A DNA stretch of 64,000 nucleotides, taken from contig JAILHF010000007.1 of the NCBI GenBank assembly GCA_024696005.1, positions 62,001 to 126,000 on the forward strand. The letters run 5' to 3'. Numbering within the stretch: position 1 is the first letter of the stretch; each line of letters opens with the position of its first letter. Below, in pieces: positions 1 through 7,956 of the stretch. Both the position numbers and the translations under genes were made by a program. The notes under the pieces are model-generated. The model worked only from the letters and a program-made list of their open reading frames with translations. It was not told the DNA's origin and searched no databases. Origin of the DNA: Lachnospiraceae bacterium. Lineage in GTDB: Bacteria; Bacillota; Clostridia; Lachnospirales; Lachnospiraceae.

Positions 1-3
1 AAC

Positions 4-225
4 TTACTTGTTGAACAGCTGGTTCAAAGCTTCCGGCGTCTGTTCCGCCATTGCTTCCTTGTTTGCCTGCTGGATCTGCTCGTATACCTCTTTCCGGTAT
101 ACCGGCACCTCACGGGGCGCGCTGATCCCAAGCTTGATCTGATCACCCTTCACTTCAAGTATCGTTACTTCGATATTGTTGTTTATGACCAGTGCTTCAC
201 CTTTCTTTCTCGATAATGCCAGCAT
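4..225 (-). CDS. csrA: Carbon storage regulator CsrA
   Basis: Small RNA-binding translational repressor of 73 residues. It opens with the family signature MLALSRKKGE and keeps the IKLGISAPREVPVYRKEVY core, so it is full length. The open frame extends two codons to a GTG at 231 that overlaps the fliW stop as GTGA. I chose the ATG at 225 because the family almost always begins MLxLxRK. In Bacillus, CsrA represses flagellin translation and is sequestered by FliW. The overlap with fliW implies coupled translation and fits that partner switch. The flagellin target gene is not in the window and probably lies just past the left edge. Confidence 0.96.
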   Translation of the reverse strand: MLALSRKKGEALVINNNIEVTILEVKGDQIKLGISAPREVPVYRKEVYEQIQQANKEAMAEQTPEALNQLFNK

Positions 226-227
226 TG

Positions 228-689
228 TCACTCACCCGCCTTCTTTTCTTCCTGACGTTTCTTCAGAATATCGTAAATATAGAACTTCACCGGATAATCC
301 GCTTCCAGGATCACCTGTACCGCTTTTCTGGTGGCCACATTGATCACCATGGGCGCCTTCAGGTTCACGCTCATCCTGCTCAGATCCGAAGGAACCGTGA
401 TCGTAACGAGCACAAGGATGTCGCCCTCTTCCCCGATCACCTTGAGAAGCTCGTCCTCCACAACGGGATCGTACTTCTCGTCCGCCACCAGCGGATCTAC
501 CACAGGCATCGCAAAGTTGGGCTCCTGAATGGACTGCATCCACCGGATCCCGGCCTGATTCCCCTGCTCGGCATCATGGATCAGTGCGAAATCCTGAAGC
601 TCGGGAAAGCCCACGATACCGTTCGGAAAATGAATCATCTTGGCTTCATCAACTGTAACCTCTCCAAAAATCCTAGTCTGAATAACCAT
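228..689 (-). CDS. fliW: Flagellar assembly factor FliW (CsrA antagonist)
   Basis: Protein of 153 residues with the FliW features GEVTVDEAKMIHFPNGIVGF near the N terminus and a middle segment rich in hydrophobic strands. FliW binds CsrA allosterically, and also flagellin, so free flagellin level sets flagellin translation. The frame extends to a GTG at 698, but AAAGGAG is well placed only for the ATG at 689. The stop overlaps the upstream extension of csrA. A sigma-A promoter lies about 65 bp upstream, so the fliW-csrA pair can be made independently of the sigma-28 operon that precedes it. Confidence 0.95.
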   Translation of the reverse strand: MVIQTRIFGEVTVDEAKMIHFPNGIVGFPELQDFALIHDAEQGNQAGIRWMQSIQEPNFAMPVVDPLVADEKYDPVVEDELLKVIGEEGDILVLVTITVPSDLSRMSVNLKAPMVINVATRKAVQVILEADYPVKFYIYDILKKRQEEKKAGE

Positions 690-751
690 AACACCCACTC
701 CTTTACCCTTTTGATGCCCGATGCTTTTTGGGCGAAACGTCTGCGATTTTT

Positions 752-780
752 ATTATATCGCAAATAGCACGGATTTACAA
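752..780 (-). promoter_or_regulatory. Sigma-A type promoter of fliW-csrA
   Basis: On the minus strand TTGTAA (775-780) is followed after exactly 17 bases by TATAAT (752-757). It sits in the flgL-fliW gap and would start transcription near 745, about 55 nt before the fliW ATG. The sequence around the -10 can also form a short hairpin (GCGAT with ATCGC). Confidence 0.7.
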
Positions 781-802
781 GATTTTTGTATCCTCCCGCC
801 TC

Positions 803-2377
803 TTACAGATAGTTGAGAAGCGTGGTCTGGATCATCTTTCCGGTGGCCATCAGGGCCGCTTCGTAGGAAACCTCGGCACTGGAAAGCTGCACCGCCACTT
901 CGGTGGCATCCGCATCCTCGTTCTCGCTCTGCAGCGTCTTGAAGGTGGTCTGCTGGTCGCTCAGACGGTTTTCGGCAAGCGATACGCGCTTGTCCCTGTT
1001 TCCGCACACGGTGACCGCTTCGTTCGCGTCGTCCAGATAGCCCTGGCACTTGGTGATGTATTTGCTGAAGGTCTTCTGCAGCTTGTCCTTCAGGAAGGTC
1101 TCGGCCTTCTGCGCGGCTGCCAGATCGACCGCAACCTTGTCCTGATCGTAAGAAACATCATCCTGCATCGTCTTGAACTGCTTTACCATGTTCTCGGCCT
1201 TTGACACTTCCTCGGCCAGCTGGATGATCTCGTCCACATCCCTGCCGATCGCGTGCTTGTAGACATCCGATGCATAGCTGTTGACCTGCACGCTCTGATC
1301 GAAGCCCACCTGGTATTCGATGCGCTGGTCGGGCGACTTGGCCAGATTGAAGCGGTAGTCGGGATTGTATTCGACCCGGATCAGGGGGCTGGTCGGATCC
1401 GTCGGATCCTCGTGGGCATCCTTCTCATTATCGGCCTTGCAATAGAAATAGTGCTCCGGCCGCAGGTCCGTGCTCTGCCAGTTGCTCTTTTTGTAAACAA
1501 CGTTCAGGTTCTTGTCTTCTTCCGGAAGATTGTTGATCGCGTTGTAAACATTCTTTCCCATCACCAGCTCGCCGGTGGAAGGGATGTAGGCGATGTAATC
1601 ATCGTTGGTCGACGCTGCGGTATAGGCCGCATCCTTGTCATTCTCCATCGGAACGGAAGAAGGAATGCCGGTCGCCGCCGTCTTGGCGTCCGGATCCTCT
1701 GCCTTCGGCCTGGAGAACAGCTCGAGCGGGCCGCTCTTGTCCAGCTCGTCATAAGCCAGGCGGAAACGGTAATAGGCACGGTTCTCGATATCGGTCTCCG
1801 CGATGTCATGACTGCCGTCATCGTAGTTCGCTTCGGTGATCTCGTTTAAGTTCGCCGTGTCGATATAGTTCATTTTCTCGCAGTCGTCAAAATTGAAGGT
1901 CTGCGTGATCTCGTACGCGCGCGTGGTCTCTTTTCCGAAGGAAAGAGCGGTATCCGTCCGGAAGCCCGTGAAGATATAGCGCCCGGCATAATCCGCGTCG
2001 CCGGTCTTGTAGATCTCGTCCCGAAGGGCCTTCAAGCTGCTGATGATCTTGTCACGGTCGCTGGTCTGCAGATGATCGGACGCGCCGCGCTCACACTCGC
2101 TCACGGTGCTCTTTACCACATCGATCGTCGTCTTCAGCGAGGTCTCCGTAAGGGAAAGCCAGGCCTGGGCGTCGGGTATGTTCTTCTGGTAATACTGATT
2201 CACCTGGGAAACGTCGCTGCGAAGACGCAGGGCGCGGATCGCCACCACCGGATCGTCCGACGGTTTCATGATCTTTTTTCCCGTTGCGATCTGATTGTTC
2301 AGATCATCCTGAAGATTTTTATTCCGGTTGATATTGGACAGGGCGTTGTTCTGCATCACCTTATTGGTTATTCTCAT
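803..2377 (-). CDS. flgL: Flagellar hook-associated protein 3, FlgL (large)
   Basis: Hook-filament junction protein of 524 residues. The N terminus (MRITNKVMQNNALSNINRN) and the C-terminal helix (AEVSYEAALMATGKMIQTTL) are typical of FlgL and flagellin-like axial proteins. FlgL of model species is about 300 residues. The extra length lies in a central region, about residues 150-400, rich in Asp, Tyr and Asn, expected to be surface exposed. The ATG at 2377 has AAGGAG at good spacing, so I dropped nine in-frame upstream codons. It is co-oriented with two flgK genes and has its own sigma-28-like promoter upstream. Confidence 0.93.
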   Translation of the reverse strand: MRITNKVMQNNALSNINRNKNLQDDLNNQIATGKKIMKPSDDPVVAIRALRLRSDVSQVNQYYQKNIPDAQAWLSLTETSLKTTIDVVKSTVSECERGASDHLQTSDRDKIISSLKALRDEIYKTGDADYAGRYIFTGFRTDTALSFGKETTRAYEITQTFNFDDCEKMNYIDTANLNEITEANYDDGSHDIAETDIENRAYYRFRLAYDELDKSGPLELFSRPKAEDPDAKTAATGIPSSVPMENDKDAAYTAASTNDDYIAYIPSTGELVMGKNVYNAINNLPEEDKNLNVVYKKSNWQSTDLRPEHYFYCKADNEKDAHEDPTDPTSPLIRVEYNPDYRFNLAKSPDQRIEYQVGFDQSVQVNSYASDVYKHAIGRDVDEIIQLAEEVSKAENMVKQFKTMQDDVSYDQDKVAVDLAAAQKAETFLKDKLQKTFSKYITKCQGYLDDANEAVTVCGNRDKRVSLAENRLSDQQTTFKTLQSENEDADATEVAVQLSSAEVSYEAALMATGKMIQTTLLNYL

Positions 2378-2453
2378 GCTTTTTCTCCTTACATGGGCGC
2401 TCACATCCCTGTTTTACGCATTCCGGTCCTCCGTGACCGTCCGTTCTTTAATT

Positions 2454-2481
2454 ATATCGGCATCCCCGCCGGGAATCCTTA
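2454..2481 (-). promoter_or_regulatory. Sigma-28-like promoter before flgL
   Basis: GCCGATAT (2454-2461, minus strand) is preceded by TAAG (2478-2481) with a 16-base spacer. The flagellar sigma consensus is TAAA-N15-GCCGATAA/T. The -10 is essentially perfect and the -35 has one mismatch. The same TAAG-N16-GCCGATAT arrangement occurs upstream of the second flgK (4835-4862). Confidence 0.55.
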
Positions 2482-2499
2482 GGGCATCCGACGGGATAC

Positions 2500-2530
2500 A
2501 ATAAGAGCCGGAACATTCCCGTCCCGGCTC
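2500..2530 (-). terminator. Weak hairpin/attenuator between flgK and flgL
   Basis: GAGCCGG (2505-2511) pairs with CCGGCTC (2524-2530) around a 12-base loop. On the minus strand it is followed by a T-rich but interrupted tail (TTATTGT). It lies just after the flgK stop and before the sigma-28-like promoter of flgL, so it may reduce readthrough rather than end transcription fully. Confidence 0.4.
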
Positions 2531-2543
2531 CGCAAAGTTCTCC

Positions 2544-4745
2544 TTATACTCCCGTCTGCAGGATCAGGCGGTCATAAACCTCTGTCAGCGTCTGGATCAT
2601 CTTGGACGCCATGTTGTACTGCTGCTGGAACTTCGTGAGGTTCACCGCTTCTTCATCGTTGTCCACGCCGCTGATCGAAAGCCGCTGGTTGCCGATGGTC
2701 TTCTGCATGTAGGTGTAGTTGTCCGTAAAGGTCCTTGCACGCTGGGAATTGAGAGCCACATCCCCGAGCACGGTCACGAGATACTGGTCGGCGCTGCAGC
2801 CGCGGAAGCTCATCATCGTGTCATCGCTCCGAAGGCGGATCAGCTGCTTGACGATATCGTTCTTTTCCACGCCGTCGCTCACGTTTTTGGCTTCATAACG
2901 GGTCGCGAGCAGATCCGCGTCGATCGTAAGCTCTTCCGCCACCTTGAAGGATCCTGCGGTCAGAAGATAATAGGAATCCGGCGTAAAGTCCGCGGGGTCC
3001 GTGTTCTGCTTTGTATAGGCGTCGCTCAGGGTCACGCCGCTGCGTACCGTGGAGGTATCAAGCGTGCCGTCATCCTTCAGTTTCGTAAGTTCCGCCGCGC
3101 CCGTGGTTGAATCCACTGCCGTGACACGCCATTTGGTCCCGTCCGCATCCTGCAGCTCGGTATCCATGCCCACGCTTCTGGTCTGGTGTCCGTACTTGTC
3201 CATTTTGGTCGTCACGCCGGTCTTGTCCGTGATGTCGTAAAAATCGCCTGCGGCATCCAGAAGCCGGTCCGATTTTGCCAGACGCAGCTCACGTGCTTCC
3301 GTCCGGTGTTCCCCGGTATACAGGTTGTGTCCCGCCGAACCGTCATCGAGAGTGCCGCTCTGCAGCACATTGTTGGCCGCCGTGGAATACAGGCGCACCC
3401 ACTCGTTCATCTGCGAAAGGTAATAAGGGATGCCCTGATAACTGATGGCCTGTCCCACCGATGCGTTGGTCTTGGTCTGGTCGGCATCCGAAAAGATCTC
3501 GACCGGGATCAGGCCGCCGCTCAGGCTCTGGTTCCTGGAATCGTCCAGCACAAAGGTAAAGCTCGCGGTATCCGATCCCTCGGTATATTCATAGCTCCAG
3601 CTCGTGAAATAGAGGTTGCGGCTGGCGATGTTGATGATGCCGCCGTCCATGCTCAGGTTCAGCTTGTTCAGGTCCTTTAAGTAATCCGCCGAGACTTCCA
3701 CGGTCACATTGCGGTTGTCGTCCGCATCCGTTTCCACCTTTTTCACGCGGCCGGCGAAATTCTCCCCGTTGTTTCCGTCACGCATCTGGATCAGCCCCGC
3801 CAGCTTTCCGCCGGAATGCTCGGAGTTGATGTTGAGCGCATCGCCCTTCTTGCGGTAATCGTCTGCCGTCCAGTCCGATTCGTAACCGCTGAAATAGATC
3901 TCGTACAGGCCGCTGATATCGGTCTGGTTGGTCTTGACGTTTGCTTCCTTCGTAACGCAGGTCATCGTATGATAGCTGTTGCCGTCCACAAGAGGCTGCC
4001 CGCAGATCTTGACCATGTAGCGGCTTCCGCCGGTATGCCGGTCCAGATTGTTCATGTCCAGCACATCCTGCTCTTCCGTTTCCACATCCACCAGCTCGGC
4101 AAGCTCATCCACCAGCAGATCACGCTGGTCACGCAGCTCGTTGGCCACCAGGCCGCTGTTCATCTCGATCACGTTGATCTGCTTGTTCAGCGAAGCGATC
4201 TCCTCCGCGATGGAATTGATGCGGTCCACATTGACCTTGATCTCCTGGTTCACGTCATCCTGCAGCTTCTGCAGGTTGGTATACATGTCGCTGAAATAAT
4301 TGGTCAGATTCCCCGCCTGGCCGATCATCTGCTGCCGGAACTTGGTATCGTCCGGATTCTTGGCCAGTTCCTCGAGGGAATCGGAATATTCGTTAAAGAT
4401 GGTCGTGAAGCCCTTTACGGTCTTGTCGTCCTTGTAATACTCTTCCAGGCAGTTCATGTAGTACTGCTTCACTTCGTACAGGCCGAGATTGGACTGGTTC
4501 GACCAGTATTTCTGATCATAGAAATTGTCGCGGATGCGCTCGATCGCCAGCGTGTCCACACCGGCACCCACGCAGCCGTAAGTCGTAAAGGACCGGATGG
4601 CATCTGCCGCCTGCGTTGTCACCTGCTGCCGGCTGTATCCCTTCGTCTCCACATTGGCGATGTTGTTCGCCGTGGTGTTGAGCGCCGCATTGGAAGCCTG
4701 CAGTCCCGTATAAGCCGTATTCAGTCCCAAAAATGTTGAAGACAT
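2544..4745 (-). CDS. flgK: Flagellar hook-associated protein 1, FlgK (second paralogue)
   Basis: Axial junction protein of 733 residues. The N terminus carries the rod/hook signature LNTTANNIANVETKGYSRQQ, followed by a long coiled helix (about residues 90-230). The C terminus (SISGVDNDEEAVNLTKFQQQ) matches FlgK. FlgK usually has about 500-550 residues, so roughly 200 are added in the central surface region. It is the second of two adjacent FlgK genes that differ clearly in sequence and length. ATG at 4745 has AAAGGAG upstream. A 144-bp gap with a sigma-28-like promoter separates it from the first copy. Confidence 0.93.
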   Translation of the reverse strand: MSSTFLGLNTAYTGLQASNAALNTTANNIANVETKGYSRQQVTTQAADAIRSFTTYGCVGAGVDTLAIERIRDNFYDQKYWSNQSNLGLYEVKQYYMNCLEEYYKDDKTVKGFTTIFNEYSDSLEELAKNPDDTKFRQQMIGQAGNLTNYFSDMYTNLQKLQDDVNQEIKVNVDRINSIAEEIASLNKQINVIEMNSGLVANELRDQRDLLVDELAELVDVETEEQDVLDMNNLDRHTGGSRYMVKICGQPLVDGNSYHTMTCVTKEANVKTNQTDISGLYEIYFSGYESDWTADDYRKKGDALNINSEHSGGKLAGLIQMRDGNNGENFAGRVKKVETDADDNRNVTVEVSADYLKDLNKLNLSMDGGIINIASRNLYFTSWSYEYTEGSDTASFTFVLDDSRNQSLSGGLIPVEIFSDADQTKTNASVGQAISYQGIPYYLSQMNEWVRLYSTAANNVLQSGTLDDGSAGHNLYTGEHRTEARELRLAKSDRLLDAAGDFYDITDKTGVTTKMDKYGHQTRSVGMDTELQDADGTKWRVTAVDSTTGAAELTKLKDDGTLDTSTVRSGVTLSDAYTKQNTDPADFTPDSYYLLTAGSFKVAEELTIDADLLATRYEAKNVSDGVEKNDIVKQLIRLRSDDTMMSFRGCSADQYLVTVLGDVALNSQRARTFTDNYTYMQKTIGNQRLSISGVDNDEEAVNLTKFQQQYNMASKMIQTLTEVYDRLILQTGV

Positions 4746-4834
4746 GGATCCCCGCTCCTTTCTATCCGAAAACAGGCGTAACGCCTTTTCTTTCCGCTTC
4801 CTGTGCCCGGCATCTTTTCGGCCGGCTGAAATCT

Positions 4835-4862
4835 ATATCGGCCGGAAATGCTCCGAAGCTTA
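4835..4862 (-). promoter_or_regulatory. Sigma-28-like promoter before second flgK
   Basis: GCCGATAT (4835-4842, minus strand) with TAAG (4859-4862) 16 bases upstream. It lies in the gap between the two flgK genes and would start transcription roughly 85 nt before the second flgK. The -35 differs from TAAA at one base. Confidence 0.5.
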
Positions 4863-4889
4863 CCGCGGCGCGGATCAAAAATGCATCCG

Positions 4890-6932
4890 TCAGCTGCCGA
4901 GGGTATTGATGATATGCTCGCAGCATTCATCGATCACGTTGATGAAACGGCTGTTCGCATTGTATGCGTTCTGGAATTTGATCATATTGGAAAGCTCTTC
5001 GTCCGTTGCCACGCCGATGCTGCCCTGCCGGTTCGCTTCGATGGCATCCACGGTCAGATCCTGGTTTGCCTTCAGGTTCTGGTAGACGTTTCCGGAGTTG
5101 GCGATCTGCGCCACGAAATTCGCGTAATAACGCTGGATCGAAGTCTTGTTGGTCAATAGCGGATTCAAGGTATAATTCTCGGCGGTAAAGGCATTCCGGA
5201 TCGCTTCCGCGGAGGCCCGGTCCTCGCTTCCGTCCGGAAGGCGCAGCCCCAGGTGCGTCGGATACTGCAGCAGATCCGCGCATACCACCAGATTGTTGGT
5301 CGTGAACCACGTACCGCTGTTGGTCGGATCCTCACCCTTGAGCCCGCGGTAGCTTCCGTCGGCGTTTTTATAGATCTCTTCCGAGCTGATGCGCTCAAAG
5401 ATCTGCACCGGCTTGCCGCTCTCGTCGCGCATGTAGCCGAGAGCCTTGTTCGTCGTGTTGTCCTTCCCCTTCATCCCCTCCAGCGCTGCCTCCACTTCCT
5501 TGCAGAGCGTGGTGTACTGGGCATAGGCTTCCTTGTCGTCCTTGCCGCGCGCGTTCGTGGTAAAGTAGTTGACGTACAGATCGTCCATGATCTCTTTCTT
5601 CAGGGCATCGTCCACGACCTTGCCCCGGAGCTTGTTCTTGATCGTGTCGATGAAGGCCTGATTATCCGCTTCCGTGGCTCCGTACATATTGCGGTATTTG
5701 TATTCACGGTCCGTCGTATTATAGATGTAATATCTCTGGTAATCCTCGAGCAGGCCGCCGATGCGCTCATCCGGCGTCATCGTCACGTTCCGCAGCACAT
5801 CGTTCACGGCCTTGGTCAGGTTGTGCACGAGGCCGTCGAACTCGGCCATGATGTTGACCATCACGGAATCCGCCACCTTGTTATAGGCAGCCTCGGTCTC
5901 CAGATCCCGGTAACTGCCGCGATGATCGCCGCGGGCCAGAAGCAGCCCTTTCAGCTCGCCTACATCGGTATCGAGCTTGGAAGAAATGGGCAGATCCCAG
6001 TTAAAGACCTGGCCGCTCGCCGTGGTATTCGAAAGAGGATTGTTGCGCACCGTATCCGGCACATAGCGCAGGATGTTTCCTTTTTCATCCCGGCTCTCGA
6101 CCGTGGCGCTGTCCTTCCAAAAAACATTATAAAATCCCAGTCCACCGACGCGCTCATCGTCCTCGGCCTGGTAACCCATCTCGCTTATGCCGTTCATCAT
6201 CACGAAGTCGTGCCCTTCGATCTTGACCAGGACATTTCCGTAAAAATCCTCGTGATAGGTGATATTGGCCAACGCTCCCAGTTCATCGAGCGCGAGATTC
6301 CGCTGGTCCAGCAGATCGTTGGGATTTTCCACCCCGCCGACCGCGATGGCGCGGATCTGTTCATTCAGCTTGAAGATCTTTGTCCCGAGCTCATTGATGC
6401 GGTCCACGCAGTCCGCGATCCGGTTGTTGAGCTTGTCCTGATAGTCAGACATGTCCTTATAGCAGTTCTGCGCCGCTTCCACAAAGGACTGCGCGTACTG
6501 GATCACCATGGACTGGTTTACCTCGCTGCAGGGTTCCTTTGCCAGCTCGCTGACCGCATACCAGAGATTCTCCATGGACTGCTCAAAAGTAGGCCCGTCC
6601 ATCTCACCGAAGATATCCTGCACCTCTTCGATCGCTGCCGCGGACACGTCGTAAAACCCCTGCCGGCCCGCCTGGTTCCGGTAGGACGCATCAACAAAGC
6701 GGTCACGCACCTGACGCACCTCGGTGATGAAAACACCCAGGCCTGTCTGCTTCTGCGCCACTCCCGCCGTATTCGAGTCGAGCTTGTTATATTCTCTTGT
6801 TCCGTAGGAAACCTGCTGACGGGTATAACCCTTCGTATCCGTATTGGTCACATTGTGTGCGACCACGTTCAGAGACTCCTGGCTGGACTGCAGGCCGGAT
6901 ACTCCCAGATATAAACTGCCGAATAAACCCAT
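4890..6932 (-). CDS. flgK: Flagellar hook-associated protein 1, FlgK (first paralogue)
   Basis: FlgK family protein of 680 residues. It begins MGLFGSLYLGVSGLQSSQES and contains VVAHNVTNTDTKGYTRQQVS, the conserved hook-protein N terminus. It ends in the heptad-rich segment EELSNMIKFQNAYNANSRF. It is longer than model FlgK, with the excess in a Tyr- and Asn-rich middle region. It begins 15 bp after the flgN stop, so it is translated from the flgM-flgN transcript. Two unequal FlgK proteins could form a two-component first junction zone, or be used alternately; the sequence does not decide. Confidence 0.92.
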   Translation of the reverse strand: MGLFGSLYLGVSGLQSSQESLNVVAHNVTNTDTKGYTRQQVSYGTREYNKLDSNTAGVAQKQTGLGVFITEVRQVRDRFVDASYRNQAGRQGFYDVSAAAIEEVQDIFGEMDGPTFEQSMENLWYAVSELAKEPCSEVNQSMVIQYAQSFVEAAQNCYKDMSDYQDKLNNRIADCVDRINELGTKIFKLNEQIRAIAVGGVENPNDLLDQRNLALDELGALANITYHEDFYGNVLVKIEGHDFVMMNGISEMGYQAEDDERVGGLGFYNVFWKDSATVESRDEKGNILRYVPDTVRNNPLSNTTASGQVFNWDLPISSKLDTDVGELKGLLLARGDHRGSYRDLETEAAYNKVADSVMVNIMAEFDGLVHNLTKAVNDVLRNVTMTPDERIGGLLEDYQRYYIYNTTDREYKYRNMYGATEADNQAFIDTIKNKLRGKVVDDALKKEIMDDLYVNYFTTNARGKDDKEAYAQYTTLCKEVEAALEGMKGKDNTTNKALGYMRDESGKPVQIFERISSEEIYKNADGSYRGLKGEDPTNSGTWFTTNNLVVCADLLQYPTHLGLRLPDGSEDRASAEAIRNAFTAENYTLNPLLTNKTSIQRYYANFVAQIANSGNVYQNLKANQDLTVDAIEANRQGSIGVATDEELSNMIKFQNAYNANSRFINVIDECCEHIINTLGS

Positions 6933-6946
6933 GTTTCAACCCCCGA

Positions 6947-7465
6947 TCACTGTTTCGTGTCAAAGCGTTTTGTACCGCTCCCCATGATGGTCCCGGTAGA
7001 ATATGCATCACTATTATAATCGGCAGTTTCAGGTGCTGTCTTTAGGGATTGGAGCAGATTCATCTCAAACTGCACCATTTCCAGGGAGCTTTGGAGCAGC
7101 TCCCGGTTCTGTTCATTGACACGCTTGATGTGGTCCATGGTCTGTTTCAGGGCATCGTGGATCTCCCGGAGTCTCTTCTGTTCCGCGGGGCGCTTCTCCA
7201 TCATGGTGATCAGGTCCGTGAGCTTCAGTTCCTCGCCCTTGCGGTTCGTCACTTCGGCGATATCGTTCATGATCTGGATCCGCTGCTTCTCCATCTGCTG
7301 GATCCCGCCGACGATCTCCTGCTCTTTTTCGGTGATCGCGTTCAGCTTCTCCAGATCACCGCGGATGATCACGGGCGTCTTTTCCTCCGAGAGGGCTATC
7401 AGCTTCCCGTATTCCGCATTTTCCTTTTCCAGAACTTCAATGATGCTCTCCATCAGACTGGCCAT
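6947..7465 (-). CDS. flgN: Flagellar export chaperone FlgN
   Basis: Protein of 172 residues, nearly all helical and highly charged, with the family pattern MASLMESIIEVLEKENAEYG and a repeated EKEQEIV/EKQRIQ coiled-coil core. FlgN chaperones FlgK and FlgL to the flagellar type III export gate in the cytoplasm, which agrees with its position directly before the two flgK genes. The start at 7465 has GGAAAGGAGAGG upstream; the longer open frame begins inside the preceding gap and lacks a binding site. Confidence 0.88.
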   Translation of the reverse strand: MASLMESIIEVLEKENAEYGKLIALSEEKTPVIIRGDLEKLNAITEKEQEIVGGIQQMEKQRIQIMNDIAEVTNRKGEELKLTDLITMMEKRPAEQKRLREIHDALKQTMDHIKRVNEQNRELLQSSLEMVQFEMNLLQSLKTAPETADYNSDAYSTGTIMGSGTKRFDTKQ

Positions 7466-7550
7466 GACACCCTCTCCTTTCCTGCACCACAAAGGCGCCT
7501 GCAAAGAAGCTCTTTACAGGCACCCTCTCATTCTTTTCGCGCTTCTATCT

Positions 7551-7832
7551 TCAGACGAGCTGCGCGAACTTCTCCAGAATCTTGTCGGCAAAATCGTTCG
7601 CGCTGACATCATAGGTTCCATTCCGGTAGTTTGCCTTTAATTCGGCAATCCTGTCTTCCCTGACATCCGGTGCGGACGCAACCGCCTGTTTCGCAACCTG
7701 AAGCTCTTTTCCGGCTCCGGAAATGTTCAAGCGGTCCTTAAAATCAGGCACGTTAGCGCCACCGCTCTTGTTTGTTGCCGGTTTTGAAACATTATACAGG
7801 CTCTGGATCTGCGAATATGCATCTATCCTCAT
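7551..7832 (-). CDS. flgM: Anti-sigma-28 factor FlgM
   Basis: Protein of 93 residues. It starts MRIDAYSQIQSLYNV, and its C-terminal half has the FlgM sigma-binding helices (REDRIAELKANYRNGTYDVS, then DFADKILEKFA). FlgM holds the flagellar sigma factor inactive until it is exported through the completed hook. The ATG at 7832 has AAAGGAGGAGG. It is the first gene of the late operon and is driven by the best sigma-28 promoter in the window, the usual autoregulatory arrangement. Confidence 0.93.
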   Translation of the reverse strand: MRIDAYSQIQSLYNVSKPATNKSGGANVPDFKDRLNISGAGKELQVAKQAVASAPDVREDRIAELKANYRNGTYDVSANDFADKILEKFAQLV

Positions 7833-7878
7833 ATCGCTATCCTCCTCCTTTACTGCTGAATTGATCGTTCTGACATAT

Positions 7879-7905
7879 TTATCGGCAGTTTCTCCCTGTA
7901 CTTTA
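7879..7905 (-). promoter_or_regulatory. Sigma-28 promoter of the flgM operon
   Basis: Minus strand: TAAAGTAC, an 11-base spacer, then GCCGATAA, which is TAAA-N15-GCCGATAA and matches the flagellar sigma consensus. The -10 occupies 7879-7886 and TAAA 7902-7905. The predicted start near 7872 leaves a 40-nt leader to flgM. Confidence 0.92.
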
Positions 7906-7921
7906 GAGCCGGAACAAAAAA

Positions 7922-7950
7922 TTGTCAATCCTTTTTCCCTGTGCTAAAAT
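7922..7950 (+). promoter_or_regulatory. Sigma-A promoter producing an apparently leaderless mRNA
   Basis: TTGTCA (7922-7927), a 17-base spacer and TAAAAT (7945-7950). The first base of the ATG at 7957 is seven bases after the -10, the normal start-site distance, and the six bases between (AGCAAT) hold no ribosome binding site. The promoter faces away from the flgM promoter, 17 bp away. Confidence 0.75.
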
Positions 7951-7956
7951 AGCAAT

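Noticed and set aside
5253..6914. Long antisense open frame (about 550 codons) across the first flgK
   Set aside because: It lies opposite a clearly homologous gene, has no ribosome binding site and an unlikely His/Val/Leu/Arg-rich composition. It is a by-product of codon bias.
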